Below are positions 43,845-55,728 of a DNA stretch of 64,000 nucleotides, one piece after another; within the stretch, counting starts at the first letter, position 1, and the number at the start of each line of letters is the position of its first letter. The position numbers were made by a program, and so were the translations under genes. The stretch covers positions 488,994-552,993 of the forward strand of contig BCHH01000007.1 of assembly GCA_001599595.1 (NCBI GenBank), in the 5' to 3' direction. The stretch is from Beverwykella pulmonaria. Lineage: Eukaryota; Ascomycota; Dothideomycetes; Pleosporales; Melanommataceae. Under the pieces are notes generated by a model. The model saw nothing but the letters and a program-made list of their open reading frames with translations, was not told the origin of the DNA and did not search any database.

Positions 43845-44170
43845 TCTCTATGGTAGGGTACAAGGAACAGAAACTAAAAAATCAGCCATCTGGTTTTTGG
43901 AATCAAACGAGTCTAAACGAACATCTAAGATGTACGCGAAATCAGTCCTCTTGGTGGGCTGCCGCAAACGGACATGGAGATATCATCAGAGCCTTACTAA
44001 CGGTGAATGACTTATAATTCAATGCTACAGATCGTGCTATTAACAAACGCCCTTATGTGAAGAGGTGGCAAACGGCCAATTTTTCGAAGGTAAAGATTCT
44101 AGTCTCAATAAGCGTGCTGATTCCGATTCGAAGTCGGCATACATTTGTCGGAAGAGTGCAGAAGAGAAAT
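43845..44170 (+). pseudogene. Ankyrin-repeat pseudogene, segment 3
   Basis: Contains SSWWAAANGHGDIIRALLTV (about 43942-44000), a clear ankyrin helix pair, followed by FNATDRA and KRWQTANFSKVKILVS. It lies beyond the Helitron block. Whether it belongs to the same ancestral gene as segments 1 and 2 is inferred from position and strand. Confidence 0.55.
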
Positions 44171-44373
44171 TTGATGGCGGAGACTCACTTGATACTAATA
44201 TTAATCCTATTTTTTTTAAGTATTGTTAGTAATCTTAACAGTCTAAGTAGGAGGTAGCAGAAAGGTAGTCCATACTCAAATATTACAAATAGTAAAACGG
44301 ACACCTATAAATTATTATGTATTGCTTTTATAGTCTAGAAAAACTAATATTATGCCAACATTTACTTCTCTCT

Positions 44374-46108
44374 TTACCTTGGTCCCTTTACATGTCTCTT
44401 TCCATACCCCTTCTTTCCAAAAATGCTCATCTTGACTACAAACGCGCCACGGTCAATGGTATTAACAACAATAAACCCACTAGGAAACGTATAATGGCTC
44501 CAGGTACCAAAATCCCAGACGGCTTCTCCACCACCTGGCAGGTTGTCATCTAGGGGATAAACATCAAAGTACGCAATCTCCTTGACATCCTTGCCGGACG
44601 GCTGGGAGGGAATAGAGCTAACATCTAGAATACGCAGACCCGCCTGATAATTGGATTGGTACGCTAGCCCGTCGTGGATGAATTGGTTGTGGTCAACTGA
44701 GCGTACGGAGGACTTGTAGTACCCGGTGTTGACAGGCTTCTCGAGGTTGGTGATGTCGAAGATGTAGGTCACAGGGAATCCATCTTTCGCTGGGCTGTCA
44801 GATGCGGTGCGATTGGGGTCGAGCACACCCTCGTCGAGCTCGTCGTCGAGGACGAGGTGGGTCTGCCAGTTTGGATCTATGATCCAGCCTTGGTGCTGAA
44901 TACATGTCAGCAACACAGTCCTTCATATTGGGAGATACGTACAGAGTAAGAAGCTCCCTTGTAAGGAGTCCTTGAAATGATGGAAGCTGCCTGTGGTCCC
45001 TTCTTATTGGTAACGTCGTAGATCGTCAGTGTGTCCTCGTTGTAGCCGTAGCAGATATCACGGCCGTAGTACTTTTTGTGAGGTCCACGGTAGACAATGC
45101 ACTGAGCATCGTGCACGTAGCCGTCTTGGGGTGCGCAGCCGGGTGAGAATGGTTTAGCAGGGTTGTCCATGTTGATGAAGATGAGTCCGCCCGCACAAGA
45201 GCTGTTGCGCAAGGCAGCGCCAACAGCAACGGCATAACCCTTCTCCTGGTTCACAACGACGTTGTGGGACCGCCCGATGGGTAAATCTAAAATTTTGATA
45301 TTAGTGTCCGGCTATTCAGGTAAGCACTTCGCTGATAAAATTGCTTACCTGTGAATAAACCAGTGAGATCAGTGGCAGTGGAAAAGACCTTGGGCGTTTT
45401 CGGGTTCACCTTGAGTAGTTTCTTCATGTCGAAGATTTGGATATTATGTCCTACGCCTTCAGAGCCGACAATTAGGTAATCATCAAGGACCTTGATCTCA
45501 CGCCAAATGACTGGAGTAGCTTGCGCTGGCAGCCGTCCAAGGTAAACGAGCTGTCCCTTCTTCGTCACCTCGGCAAAAGCAGCACCATCTGTTTGACCAA
45601 TGGCGATAAACTCGCGGTCACGATACGTCCAACCCCAAGAACCTGAGCCCTCTCCATCGTTGCTGCCTAGTTCCTCATGAGTTTGGAAGTCATACATATC
45701 CTTCGATGCGTTAGTGCCTGATTCAAACTCTTGCCGGTATGTGTGACCCGAATATAGACAAGGTTTTTGCGAAACTTACGATATTCTTGCACTTGTAAGT
45801 TTGGTCGGCATCGCCTTTCACAGCTTCAGCCACGCCGTTATTGCAAGCAATGTAGTCCTTGTTTCCCTTGTGATTACGCCATCCGTTCCATTTCTTGTTG
45901 TCGTATTGGCCTGCTGCTTTGCGGGCCGCCCATGCCGACTGTAGAGAACCTGTCAGTAGAGAAATGTAATGAGCAAGAAAAGAGGCTAACTCACCTCTTT
46001 CGCCTCCATCATCTGCGCCATGACCGCACCAGATGCGTACTCCTCCCTGGAGAACATGGCCGCATTGGCCAAAGGAAGCAAAACTGCGGTGATAGTAGTG
46101 AACTTCAT
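44374..46108 (-). CDS. Secreted LVIVD-repeat (choice-of-anchor B type) protein
   Basis: Five exons: 46108 to about 45997, about 45951-45779, 45700-45349, 45286-44943 and 44895-44374, about 500 residues. Signal peptide MKFTTITAVLLPLANAA. The rest is a beta-propeller-like LVIVD-repeat domain: GSWGWTYRDREFIAIGQTDG, VIWREIKVLDDYLIVGSE, GRSHNVVVNQEKGYAVAVGA, VHDAQCIVYRGP, FDITNLEKPVNTGYY and GLRILDVSSIP. This is the protein commonly labelled regulatory P domain-containing in fungal genomes. It is extracellular and its function is unknown. There is no link to the ETP cluster beyond being the first intact gene past the transposon nest. Confidence 0.85.
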
Positions 46109-46996
46109 TTTTGCAGTTCACCATGCGAGAGATGACCGGATGTTGCATCGCAACTTCACCGGGGCCGTCGTATCCCTTATATACTTGGGCAGACATCCCT
46201 CCATGCCATAATACCTTCCTATCGCAGGGTAGTTCCAAAGCCAGACGCTTGTGTATGCGGATAACCCACATTTGTTCTACGTCCTTGGGAAAGTCTTGGT
46301 GTTTACCCCAAGCGCGCTGTTTTATTTGTCGGGACACGCCTTGGCACGAGGGGCAAATGCAGACGAGAATTACCGGCAGGGTTTCTGGGCATGAACACGA
46401 ACTGCCCACGACCAAAACTCGCCGTTTTGACTTCATGGGTAAAATTAATGAAGAGTTTTGGTGTGGGATTGGACAACACCGCAGCGTCTTGGCCATAGCA
46501 TCACATGTACCGTCGTTTATGCTGATCAAGCGGAGACACCAGCCGAAAGGGGAAGGAGGTGGGAACGCCAAGATATTCCGCTCCCAGATCCCGGGGCCCA
46601 AGAAGACGACTATCGGTAGAATTACCCACCTATTTCGGCCTAGTGACTGTAAGATTATCATGGGACGCAAACTTAGAATCTAGAAACCCCGTTGTCCAAG
46701 ACGCCAAGGAAGGCAGCATTGAGCCTTTGGAATTTGTTTGCTGACAGGAGGGGGAAGTACTTGTACTTAGATGAACCCGTGACTAGTCGGCCTCTCGCTA
46801 CGGTGTAAGAGTATTCTGGAAGCTGCAGTTGAGTCAAGAGATGTCTATTTAGGTAGAGATGCACCCAAAATTCACCAGCTATACTAAATCTAGACTAGCT
46901 TATGTGGTCTAGAACACCAGAATCCTAAAAGATCCTGGGAGAGGAAAGATAGTTGATCAGCAGAAAAATCTAGGACCGGTTTGTATACAGCAATAC
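46109..46996. other. Intergenic, no gene recognised
   Basis: ORFs here read through the upstream of the LVIVD gene without family features. Nothing else seen. Confidence 0.4.
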
Positions 46997-47434
46997 TGTG
47001 GTAGAGTAAAAGTGTGATATAGAAAATCAGGAGGGTAGAAGGCGACTCGCAGCCATATGAAGTCTGAAGCAGCAATGGACTGGGGGAGAAAGATCCAAAG
47101 ATTTTGGGTGACGTTCACAAAGAAGATGAGGTTTGGCAGCAGACCGTTGCAATTTCGTTATATCTAGCTACCAAAGGAAAGAAATATATGTGGGATGAAA
47201 GACAGAAGAATGTTCGTGATCTCGTTAGAGTTCGATGGTGACGTTCGGTGGTCGGTTCTGTATGTTTCCTCATGGAGCGGCGAGGTATTCGGATGCCCAT
47301 ATATATGTCGCGTTAAGTGATGACGAAGCAAGCAGCTGATAGAGAAACCAAGACCCTTTCCCTGCACCATGCATCCAAGCCTTCAACCAGTGCCTGAGAT
47401 GGATTCGGGCAAAGTAGCTCTTCGCTACGGCGAA
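46997..47434 (+). repeat. Complete R4 solo-LTR-like element, ATAC duplication
   Basis: 438 bp, TGTGGTAGAG...CTACGGCGAA, with ATAC at 46993-46996 and 47435-47438. Diverged from the 30648 and 33996 copies but alignable along the full length. Confidence 0.78.
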
Positions 47435-47584
47435 ATACCTTTGGAGTAACAGCTTTATAACATGAAAGTGTAGCACCCTAGTTTGAGTGCAAAGAGGAAG
47501 AAGACTGCATAGCTCCAACCCAGAAGAGGACTTGGTACATAGGAAGTGCAAGTAGCGGGCCTAGTAGGAAGGGCATTGTTATAG

Positions 47585-47745
47585 TGTAATCAGGGTGGTA
47601 AAAAGCGAGTATGAAGATTTGTATGATGTGCATATGTAGGTTTGATATGTAGATGTATGTAATACATTATTGAGTTGTATATGGAAGCGGACCTGAATAG
47701 TAAATGGTATATACACGTGGCTGGCAGTGGTGTCCTATGTTTACA
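47585..47745 (+). repeat. Possible diverged R3-related repeat
   Basis: Starts TGTAATCAGG and ends GTGGTGTCCTATGTTTACA, with TATACACGTGGC inside, resembling R3 (CACGTGAC...GGTGTCCT...TTACA). The flanks do not show a matching duplication. Confidence 0.35.
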
Positions 47746-47842
47746 TTTTGAGAGTAGGCTGAAGATGTCGCGGGGGTAAAAACATTGAAGGGGGAATGGG
47801 TAATATAGATAGCTCGTCAGGATTCGAAGGATGTGGTTTTGG

Positions 47843-48639
47843 TTATTGAGAAGGGGGATGTGGGATTTGAGATGGTGTAAAGAAAGCATTCTCGCCCTGA
47901 GCAACGGACACGATGGCATTAAATTGTCGGATCAGATTCTTGAAAGTACTCTTCAAGTTGAATTTTCCCCTTTGCCAATATTGCACATGCAGAACAAATG
48001 ACAAAAACAGAAAGCTGGCACTCAGAAAAGTAGCAGGAAACAAAATACAACCCAAAAGAAAAGCCGAGCAAACATAAAACAAAACCTCCAGAACTAGAGA
48101 GCCACTCATCATATTAACGAATCTGATCTTTGAGCCTAAGTAGGCCTAGCAGAAAGGGCTGCAGGGCGAAAATTCTGGCAGAGCACACGATTACCATGAA
48201 AACAGAGACGAAAGAGAATACCGGGCTGGCATATTGCAAGAGATGGGGGTAGAGCTCGCACGAAGCTCACATTATTCAACCACCTGGGCGGGTTGACTCA
48301 GAAAACAGCAGTCACCGTTTGGATTCAGGGGTAGCGGTGGGAGATTTCGATGGGCCGGAGGCGTATGCGCCAACACAAAGACCACGAGAAGCTAACGGAG
48401 TAGCGCTGGAGGGGAATTGTGGCGATGCGCTTTGGTAACCCTATGACGGATGCCGTTGGAGCGGAGGGGGATTTTAAGCCAAAGAAGTAGCGGGTGTCGA
48501 GCAGGAGGCTGATGAAACCGACCGCGCCTGCAGCATAGTACGTTCCAGTTGTCATTGTGGTGCCGGCATTGATAGCGGTGCCCATATGCAGGAACAGATG
48601 ATTTGCTGCGTGATTCTGCGCGGACAATATGACGCTCAC
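47843..48639 (-). CDS. Small hydrophobic ORF(s), unknown
   Basis: Two minus-strand ORFs: 48639-48325 (104 codons, with GTTMTTGTYYAAGAVGFISLLL) and 48112-47843 (89 codons, with LFYVCSAFLLGCILFPATFL and FLFLSFVL). Both have membrane-like segments. No family recognised and no convincing splice joins them, so they may be chance ORFs. Confidence 0.2.
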
Positions 48640-49142
48640 AACGTTGGGGCTACTATGGCCAAGAAGGTTGCCACCGGTTCGGACAGATAATAGCGCGGAT
48701 TTTGAGGTTTATGTCTGGAAGAAGCTGAGAGACGAGAGAGGGAAGTTTATGCCATTATTAGTTAGCTATATTCTAGTCCAAAATCGGCCCGTTCGCGTTT
48801 GCATCGGTGTGTAGGTGAAAGAGGAGGGGAAAGAGAAGTCTTATCAGATGCGATGAGGAGAGGCAGGAGGCAGCGCAGCAGGTTACGCAAGAAGTGCCGT
48901 TCAGAGTTTTTCTCTCCAATCAATAAATTTACCTTCACCTTTCACTCCTTAGTAACACAAAGCCACCCCTTGTTTTTCAAATAAATATTTAGTCTTAGCA
49001 ATCTCCCATAAATTTGTGTGTCCCCATACGGCTCATTCTCCTCCCCTCTTAATCACCACACTCACCGTCAGTAACTTCGAACACATACCCTATCACTACC
49101 ACCACCTACAGACAAGCCGTCACCCCACAACACTGACCCACG

Positions 49143-49367
49143 ATGGTCAACCTTCCGCGCCTTGAACCCGGCATCACTAAACTCCTCGGTGTCTTCTCCA
49201 CCACCTCCATATTCTTGCTTCTCGTCGACAAAGTCAGCATGAGCCTCCTAAAATCTCTCCTCGTCGTCATTAGGATTGTCTCGCTCTGGGTCATCAATAT
49301 AGTCCTCCGTCACGCTCGAATCAGGCGTAACCGGACTAAAACAACAATCTCGCGCGCCAAAAACTGA
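49143..49367 (+). CDS. Small hypothetical membrane protein
   Basis: 74 codons, MVNLPRLEPGITKLLGVF..., with two hydrophobic segments (VFSTTSIFLLLV and LLVVIRIVSLWVINIVL) and a basic tail. No family recognised. The region to 50225 is otherwise empty, with a (GA)n run at 49913-49937. Confidence 0.25.
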   Translation: MVNLPRLEPGITKLLGVFSTTSIFLLLVDKVSMSLLKSLLVVIRIVSLWVINIVLRHARIRRNRTKTTISRAKN

Positions 49368-50225
49368 GTTCACGAACTACGGAACGTCAATTGCGAGCAT
49401 CGCTAGTAATTACAGAGTTGAAACAGGCATATGAGGATTTGCAGTGGAGAACTAAGAAGTTGAAGGAAGATGGTGAGGAAGAATATCGGCGAATAAGATG
49501 ATATTTTGTCTCCGAAGGATAGGTAAAGATGGCGGGTAACTTGGTTCAAGCAGGCGGCGATTTCGGGACAGGGGGATTTATAGCCCCATCCCCTTGAACT
49601 TCGATATGGCGAATGGCGCTGTAATTGCCAGCCGGTTTGGCCCTTAACGCAGTGTGTTGCTATTGACCAGAGAATGGAAACCGACGAAGATTATTTCAAG
49701 ATGATCTGAAACCGACCCTGTAACGAGCTGTCATTCTTCTTTGAGTAAATTCATGTGTATAGTGCATATGGTCCTGGAAATACGTGCTGCGGCTTTATTT
49801 ATTTTTTTTCCTACTGAACTTCCACGATGGGGCCAGATGGCGGTGTTGAGGCACACTGAAAGAGGTAGATTGGAAAGAGTTTAGATGGCTAGGGTGGGAA
49901 GTGCATTTTTTTAGAGAGAGAGAGAGAGAGAGAGAGAGGGAATGGAATGGAATAGGAAGGCATGGAGGTACTTGGTCGTTGGAATAAATATGCGACGTCC
50001 AACAAACGACGGTATTAGTGATCAGATCGCAAATCGCGGTAGTGACTCCGAGTCATATATGTTCTGGCATAGTGCAGATTTTGAAGTGAAAGTAACGTTT
50101 AGGAAAGCTTTTTGCGTGCAATGTCTCTGTTCGTATCGCATGTCGTCTAATTTGAACCGAAATATACAATATTCAATGCAAGTTTTCCCCTCTAAACATC
50201 TAAACATCATCCTGCCTCACTACCC

Positions 50226-52223
50226 TTAGAACGCCCTCAACATCTTCGCCTTCCCATTAGCCATCGCTGTCGTCGTCGGCGTGGTCGCATTCACTTTACA
50301 CAACCGCCCATTCTCATTCGGCAGCCCATCCACACTCTCGACCACCCACCCCTCACTCCCCACACCATTAACCGCCCAAAATAAAACTTTCGGATCCGTG
50401 TCCTGTTTGATCTGCAACAACCTCGCATATTTGTCGCCCCAGAAACTCTGCTGCCAATTTGGCTCAAGTCGATCCGCCTCATTCAAGTAACTCCCCGAGC
50501 CCGGCGTGACGTCGCGCCACTTCTGCATCGTGCCGTTGGTGAAGGACTTCCGGGCCGCGAGAATGGTGGACGTGGTAGACGGGAGCGTCCAGCGACGGCC
50601 GGTGATAGCATGGATGACGGAATTGCGCCACGCGGGGTTCACGGCGTTGTCTGCGTTTCCACCGCGGGCGAGGGTCGGTGCCATGGTGAAGCCAATGATC
50701 GTTTGGCCAGCCTCAACCGTGTCTTTGAATACCTGGAATGTAACATTTCGACCAGTCTCAGAAGCGAAGTTGGAGCGAGGGAACAAGCGCGAGCCAAAGG
50801 CTGTTTGGACGTCGGATTGAGGCTCGAGTGGGAACTCGGCTTGCCAAGCCGCATAGAAGCCTTTGTATTCTGTGATCTTGGGCGAGAAGGGGACGTTGAG
50901 GGATGTGAGTTTTGTTTGGAAGGATGCTAAGAGCGCGGTGGTCTGCGCGGCCGTCTTGTTAGGCGCGAAGAAAGGCTGCAAAGTAAACGAGATGCTCTTC
51001 CCGTCCACAGAGGGGCCAAGGTTCCAGTAGCTGTAGGTTGCACCGTCATCAGCATACTTTGGAGAGTTGTCGATAAAGGCTTTGGCTGCAGCATAGAGTT
51101 TGTCTTTGCCGATTTTGGTGCTGTCTAGTGTCCAGGACGCGGTCGTGATAGGCATGTCCTTGTACGCCTTCACGGTAACAGAGGTTACAACGCCAAAAGA
51201 GCCACCACCTCCGCCGCGGAGTGCCCAAAAGAGATCTGGGTTTGTGGCCGAGTCCACTGTAATGAACTCCCCAATTGGAGTTATAAGCTCGAAGCCGAGA
51301 ACGTTGTCTGCGGCCATGCCGTATATCGAGCTGAGCGGGGAGTGGCCGCCACCTTGAATGTAGCCCCCCATCACACCCACGGTCTGTAATGAGATTAGTT
51401 TTGTTAATGAATGCTGTGGGGGGAAATGTACCTGGCCTTCTCCAGCAACAACCACCACTCCGTTAGCATTGGCAGCTTTATACAATTCGAATGCCTGAAC
51501 GCCCGCACCAGCTTTGATAGCTGGACCGGTATAGCCGGACGCATCGACGTAATTGGCAGTAAACAGAATGTCCTTTAGTCCATGTGTCCACAGACTCAAC
51601 GACCCAAAACCAGTAGACTTCCCAGCAAAGTCGTGCCCTGTGTTCTTGACAACCAGGCGCACACCATCGTTTCGTGCAAAATTAATTCCGAGCTGCAGGT
51701 CCAGGACTGTCGCCGCCTTGATTACATAAGATGGGTAACCGCCTAATGTGCAATTGACGGTGTCGTATATTGTGGGTGGTATGCAGGTCAGACCCTGATA
51801 TATTGGTGATAATATTTCTGTAGGGTCATCGACGTGAGTATAAGAGCTGCTCCAATTCTTTGTTAACGCCTGGCATTTCGCATCGTCCTTCGTGGCGCCG
51901 TAGCACACAGAAGACTGCGGAACTGCCTTGATGAGAGCGTCCGCAGTACTCAATTTTGTGGAAAGCTTCGTCCATGCTTTGTCGGATGGCCACTTTCCAT
52001 CTCCGGGGCCGTATCGACAGCGAGGTGTCGTTGTGTTCACTGCTGTTTCTGAGAATACACCTACATCATCTCCGAAGGCGAAAAGCTGCGCGTCCTCTGC
52101 TGATAGAGATGCGACGTATTCTCTTGTTAATTGGATGCGTTCATAATTGAAAAGTGTTCTTGATTGTGATGGGGCCGATAGCAAAGCTGCTGCAAGGACA
52201 ACCGAGGAGAGGAGAGGAATCAT
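50226..52223 (-). CDS. Secreted FAD-linked oxidase (VAO/BBE family)
   Basis: A flavin oxidoreductase with an FAD_binding_4 domain and a C-terminal BBE segment. The open frame runs through, but 51384-51431 is a 48-nt intron (GTACAT...TTACAG) that happens to stay in frame: skipping it gives VVAGEGQTVGVMGGYIQGGG, which matches the family. About 648 residues after splicing. I chose the Met at 52223, which begins a signal peptide (MIPLLSSVVLAAALLSAPSQS). FAD domain: VVKNTGHDFAGKSTGFGSL (the His for covalent FAD), GGYIQGGGHSPLSSIYG and LRGGGGGSFGVVTSVT. There is no Cys at the second covalent position, so mono-covalent FAD is expected. BBE: YLNEADRLEPNWQQSFWG. Substrate unknown. It is not a GliT homologue, which would be a two-domain thioredoxin-reductase fold. 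Confidence 0.88.
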   Translation of the reverse strand: MIPLLSSVVLAAALLSAPSQSRTLFNYERIQLTREYVASLSAEDAQLFAFGDDVGVFSETAVNTTTPRCRYGPGDGKWPSDKAWTKLSTKLSTADALIKAVPQSSVCYGATKDDAKCQALTKNWSSSYTHVDDPTEILSPIYQGLTCIPPTIYDTVNCTLGGYPSYVIKAATVLDLQLGINFARNDGVRLVVKNTGHDFAGKSTGFGSLSLWTHGLKDILFTANYVDASGYTGPAIKAGAGVQAFELYKAANANGVVVVAGEGQVHFPPQHSLTKLISLQTVGVMGGYIQGGGHSPLSSIYGMAADNVLGFELITPIGEFITVDSATNPDLFWALRGGGGGSFGVVTSVTVKAYKDMPITTASWTLDSTKIGKDKLYAAAKAFIDNSPKYADDGATYSYWNLGPSVDGKSISFTLQPFFAPNKTAAQTTALLASFQTKLTSLNVPFSPKITEYKGFYAAWQAEFPLEPQSDVQTAFGSRLFPRSNFASETGRNVTFQVFKDTVEAGQTIIGFTMAPTLARGGNADNAVNPAWRNSVIHAITGRRWTLPSTTSTILAARKSFTNGTMQKWRDVTPGSGSYLNEADRLEPNWQQSFWGDKYARLLQIKQDTDPKVLFWAVNGVGSEGWVVESVDGLPNENGRLCKVNATTPTTTAMANGKAKMLRAF

Positions 52224-53104
52224 AACGTAGGTCTGCAGGGTTGACGCCACCGATCTGCAGATGTTGTAACAGCTGGACACAATGAAATACTAGGGAACTT
52301 GATATCATACCAAAATTCCAAAGAAGTGACCCTCAGAGGCAAGTCTTGAACGTGAGGGATTGCAGAGCAAGTCCAGGCGGCTGAATTGATCTTAAGGAGT
52401 AACACGTCTCGTCGCGTACCGATGTAGATTTTCTTTTGCCGTGCCTGACGACTCTCGATATTGTGAAGAAAGACTTTCGATCTCTGCCCATATTAATATT
52501 TGCAAGGGTCGGTTGCATGGACGCCACGTTTAGTGATTGTGCGGCTGCTGGTTGGCAACGGACATTTTCCAAAGCAAATGCAGGGATCTAGGTATGAGTT
52601 TATGCTAGACTTGTCGTCATCTTTCAATTTTTCTCGATTATATCGGGGCCGATCTGTGTGATCATGTCAAAACTTCATCTGAGGAATTGACATGTTGTGC
52701 TTCTTGAGCGCAAAGTAACGAACTGAATTGCGCGTACGTATATTATGGTCGCATTATTGGCGGCCAGACGAAGTAGGACTGGCGCGTGGTAACGTTGAAG
52801 TAACTGAAAAATAAAGTAGGTAGGATTGAATGTGTCGGAGTTGCCCCCGGGTGAATTCATCTATTTGAGATTGCAACTCCGGATCGCGTCGCAGCTTCCG
52901 GGGCGGTATCACGTGAACGAACACGCCTCCATATATGGAAATAGAAATTAAGTACCTTTGAGTGCCAGACCATTAAATATTAGCTTAACATAAAGTCCTC
53001 CATATCTCTCGAGCTGACCTCCGAAGGGTTGTCCTCCATTACCTTTAGTGGTTAGGATTACGAGCCACCTCTTGGCGCAAATGCCATTCAACACTTGACA
53101 CTAT
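52224..53104. other. Intergenic, no gene recognised
   Basis: About 880 bp with TATCACGTGAAC at about 52907-52918. No supported gene. Confidence 0.4.
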
Positions 53105-54862
53105 TCATGGGTTATCACCCTTCTCATCCGACGTCGCATCGAATTTCCCATCTTCAATTTGAGCTTCGACTTGCTCCTCTTTTCTTTGTAGGCCGTTGTC
53201 CTTCACAAATACCATGAGTGCAACGCAGCCGCCGATTCCCGCCACCCACATCATGAAGACACTCTTTGAGGCGTTTGAATAGGCATCCAAGACGCTGCTG
53301 CGGGTCGCCGAATCTAATAGCGACAGATTTGGTGTGGCAAATGTAGACCCGCGTACCGTGTTCGCTATGAATGGTGGTAAATCTGACGGCAGGTGAGACT
53401 GTAGTGAACTAGAATATATCGCGGAGGAGATAGCCAGCCCGGTGGAGCCTCCTAGTGAACGGATAAAGTTGCGAGCGGAGATCACAACAGCTCGATCAGC
53501 CTTGCTGGAATGAGCTTGTGCGGCGACGAGGGCTAAAATAGATTAGCGTGAGGCTAGATGAGGTACGGAATGACATACTGGGCTGGAAGACACATCCCAC
53601 TGAGAATCCCTCAAGCATCAGAATGACTACTATGGTTGCGACCGAGGTGGTGCGACCGAAAAGGAGATGGAGGCCAGCTGTGAGGGTCCAAAGACTGAAG
53701 CCGACCCAAATAACTTCACCGTATCGATTCATGCGTGAGATATATTGCCCAGAAAGAACAGAGGCAGCAGATAATGAGACAACGAGTGGAACCAAAAGTG
53801 CTGCAGAAGTCGTCACGGAGAAACCCCTGGCAGACTGGTAGTAAACGGGTAAAAAATATAGCTCGCTGTACCAGACGATGCCGATGAGCAGATTCTGCAG
53901 TAGCATAGCTGAGAGTGGGCCGCTTTTGAAAAGTCGCACTGTGCGCTGTTAACAGCCATTTCTCAACAAAGGAGGAATTGCTTACAGGGAATCATAGGTA
54001 GCTTGGCTAGCTTCCATTCATTGAAGACGAATGCAGCGAGGAAGATCCCACCAAGCGTCAACATTGAGATAACCATTGGACTGTTTGTTTGGAACTGAGA
54101 CCCAAGGCCGGACACTGGGATGAGGAGCAGTATAGTACCGCCTGAGCTGAGAATGATCCCAACCCAATCAACCTTTGCTGCCGTAACGCGTAGGTCTTCT
54201 TTCGGCATATCCTGTGGCGGAAGCTTGAAGAAAAGTACCACACCGGCAAGGACGCCGAGAGGGCTGAGCAAGTAGAAGGTGTTTCTCCACGAAGTGCGCT
54301 TGGTGAAGCTAGCCGCAATGAATGGCCCCAGTGTGTTGCCCAGGCCTACCATGCTCCCAAGAATGCCTTGATATCTGCAGACGGATTAGTGAAGAAAGAA
54401 CCCGCGAGGAAAACGCTGCACACACTTTCCCCTATCTTTAAGAGTAACAATGTCTGAGACTATGATCATGGACAACGCCATAATGCCACCATTGGCCATG
54501 CCGGATATGCCTCGAAAGACATATAATTGAGGCCCAGTCTTCGCAAACCCACACAGTAGGTCTCCAATAGCGAGTATAGCAAGCATTACGATCACAATGA
54601 CCTTGCGGCCAAAAATATCGGAGAGGCGACCATAGAGTACTTGAAATGCCGTATTTGCAATCAAGGATGAGGTGCCTGCCCACTCAATTGTGGAAGCGCA
54701 GTTCAGCTCCCGACCGATTGTTGGCAGCGCCACACCAATAGAATTTTGGTCGATGAAAGTGACGAGCAGGCCAAAAGCAAGCGCTGCAAAGACAGTAATG
54801 AGCTGGCGCTTTGGCAGGAGGTTGGTCTGATCATGGATCCCAGCGGCTTCGGAAGGAGACAT
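53105..54862 (-). CDS. DHA2 MFS transporter
   Basis: Four exons, 54862-54426, 54374-53986, 53938-53579 and 53532-53105, give 537 residues with phases matching at each join. DHA2 motifs: FIDQNSIGVALPTIG after TM1, LYGRLSDIFGRKVIVI (motif A), FRGISGMANGGIM (motif B), LGNTLGPFIAASF (motif C-like), WVGIILSSGGTILLLIPV and RNFIRSLGGSTGLAI. It ends with an acidic tail. It could serve drug or metabolite export, with no evidence tying it to the ETP cluster 23 kb away. Confidence 0.88.
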
Positions 54863-55010
54863 AGCGGATTGATATGCACTGGGGATGAGGAAATTCCTTC
54901 AGAGCTTCTGCTAGCAAATGGCCAACTGCGACATTTTGGATCATGATTATCTTAGAGCTGTCGTCATCCCTAGATAGGCAAGGAAACCGCCCACATGCAG
55001 CATGCAGAGG

Positions 55011-55277
55011 TTAAGTGCCGATATCCGCCCCAGGATCAGGAAGTAAACCGTTGTTCGGTTCCCAGGCAGTGACATCCTGGACAATGTTCAATCGAGCCTC
55101 AATTGTTGGCCAGGTCACGCTCATAGGGCGGTCAGTGGTAAATGGCCAGATTTTTTTCCGAAGGGACAGAGTGTACGGATAACAGCCAGATGCGGTAAAT
55201 CTCCATGGCAGATACGTGAGCCAGGGAGAGCGTGTGGGCTTGATGAGTCGGTCCGAGATCGGGATAGTTCTTGGCAC
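55011..55277 (-). CDS. Hypothetical ORF, possible gene 3' part
   Basis: 88 codons rich in Trp and Pro (PTRSPWLTYLPWRFTASGCYPYTLSLRKK...), with protein-like composition. An upstream exon may lie in 55121-55477. No family recognised. Confidence 0.25.
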   Translation of the reverse strand: MPRTIPISDRLIKPTRSPWLTYLPWRFTASGCYPYTLSLRKKIWPFTTDRPMSVTWPTIEARLNIVQDVTAWEPNNGLLPDPGADIGT

Positions 55278-55728
55278 CGTGAATTGGGTTTAGCGCAGCG
55301 ACTCAAGCTTCGTTCTAATAGTCGTTGTAAGGCTTGCCTTAACTCCAAGCCTTGAATCTCCGCATGTACCTGGGTACTTTGGTCATATTGAGTCTCTCTT
55401 GAAACTGTGGCATTGCGCTGATTAGGCGTTTGGGGGGTCGTCGCATGTTGTTCCGTTAGTGCGGAATTAGGTCGCACCTCGGCAGCTCCCCCACATCATC
55501 CTTCATCGATCCGTGCCTCCAATTGATACCCGCAAGCTTATGAGACGGGTCCTGATCCTGTGCTTCCCCTCGTACAGCTCGACCCTCTCTCACCCTCTGT
55601 CGACATAGGATCCAGTTGCTGAGCCCAGCCCAGTTCCCAAAGTGCTCGCGCTGAGTGTCCACCTCAAGCCATCTCGAACGGCTACTGCCTCTCTAGTGCA
55701 CGACTTGCATTGCCACTTTCAGTACGTA

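Noticed and set aside
45723..46670. 315-codon minus-strand ORF
   Set aside because: It reads through two introns and the promoter of the LVIVD gene; only its exon 2 part is real.
50226..52223. The FAD enzyme as a candidate for the missing GliT oxidase
   Set aside because: It has the VAO/BBE fold (GHDFAGKSTG and a C-terminal BBE block) and no CxxC thioredoxin-reductase motif.
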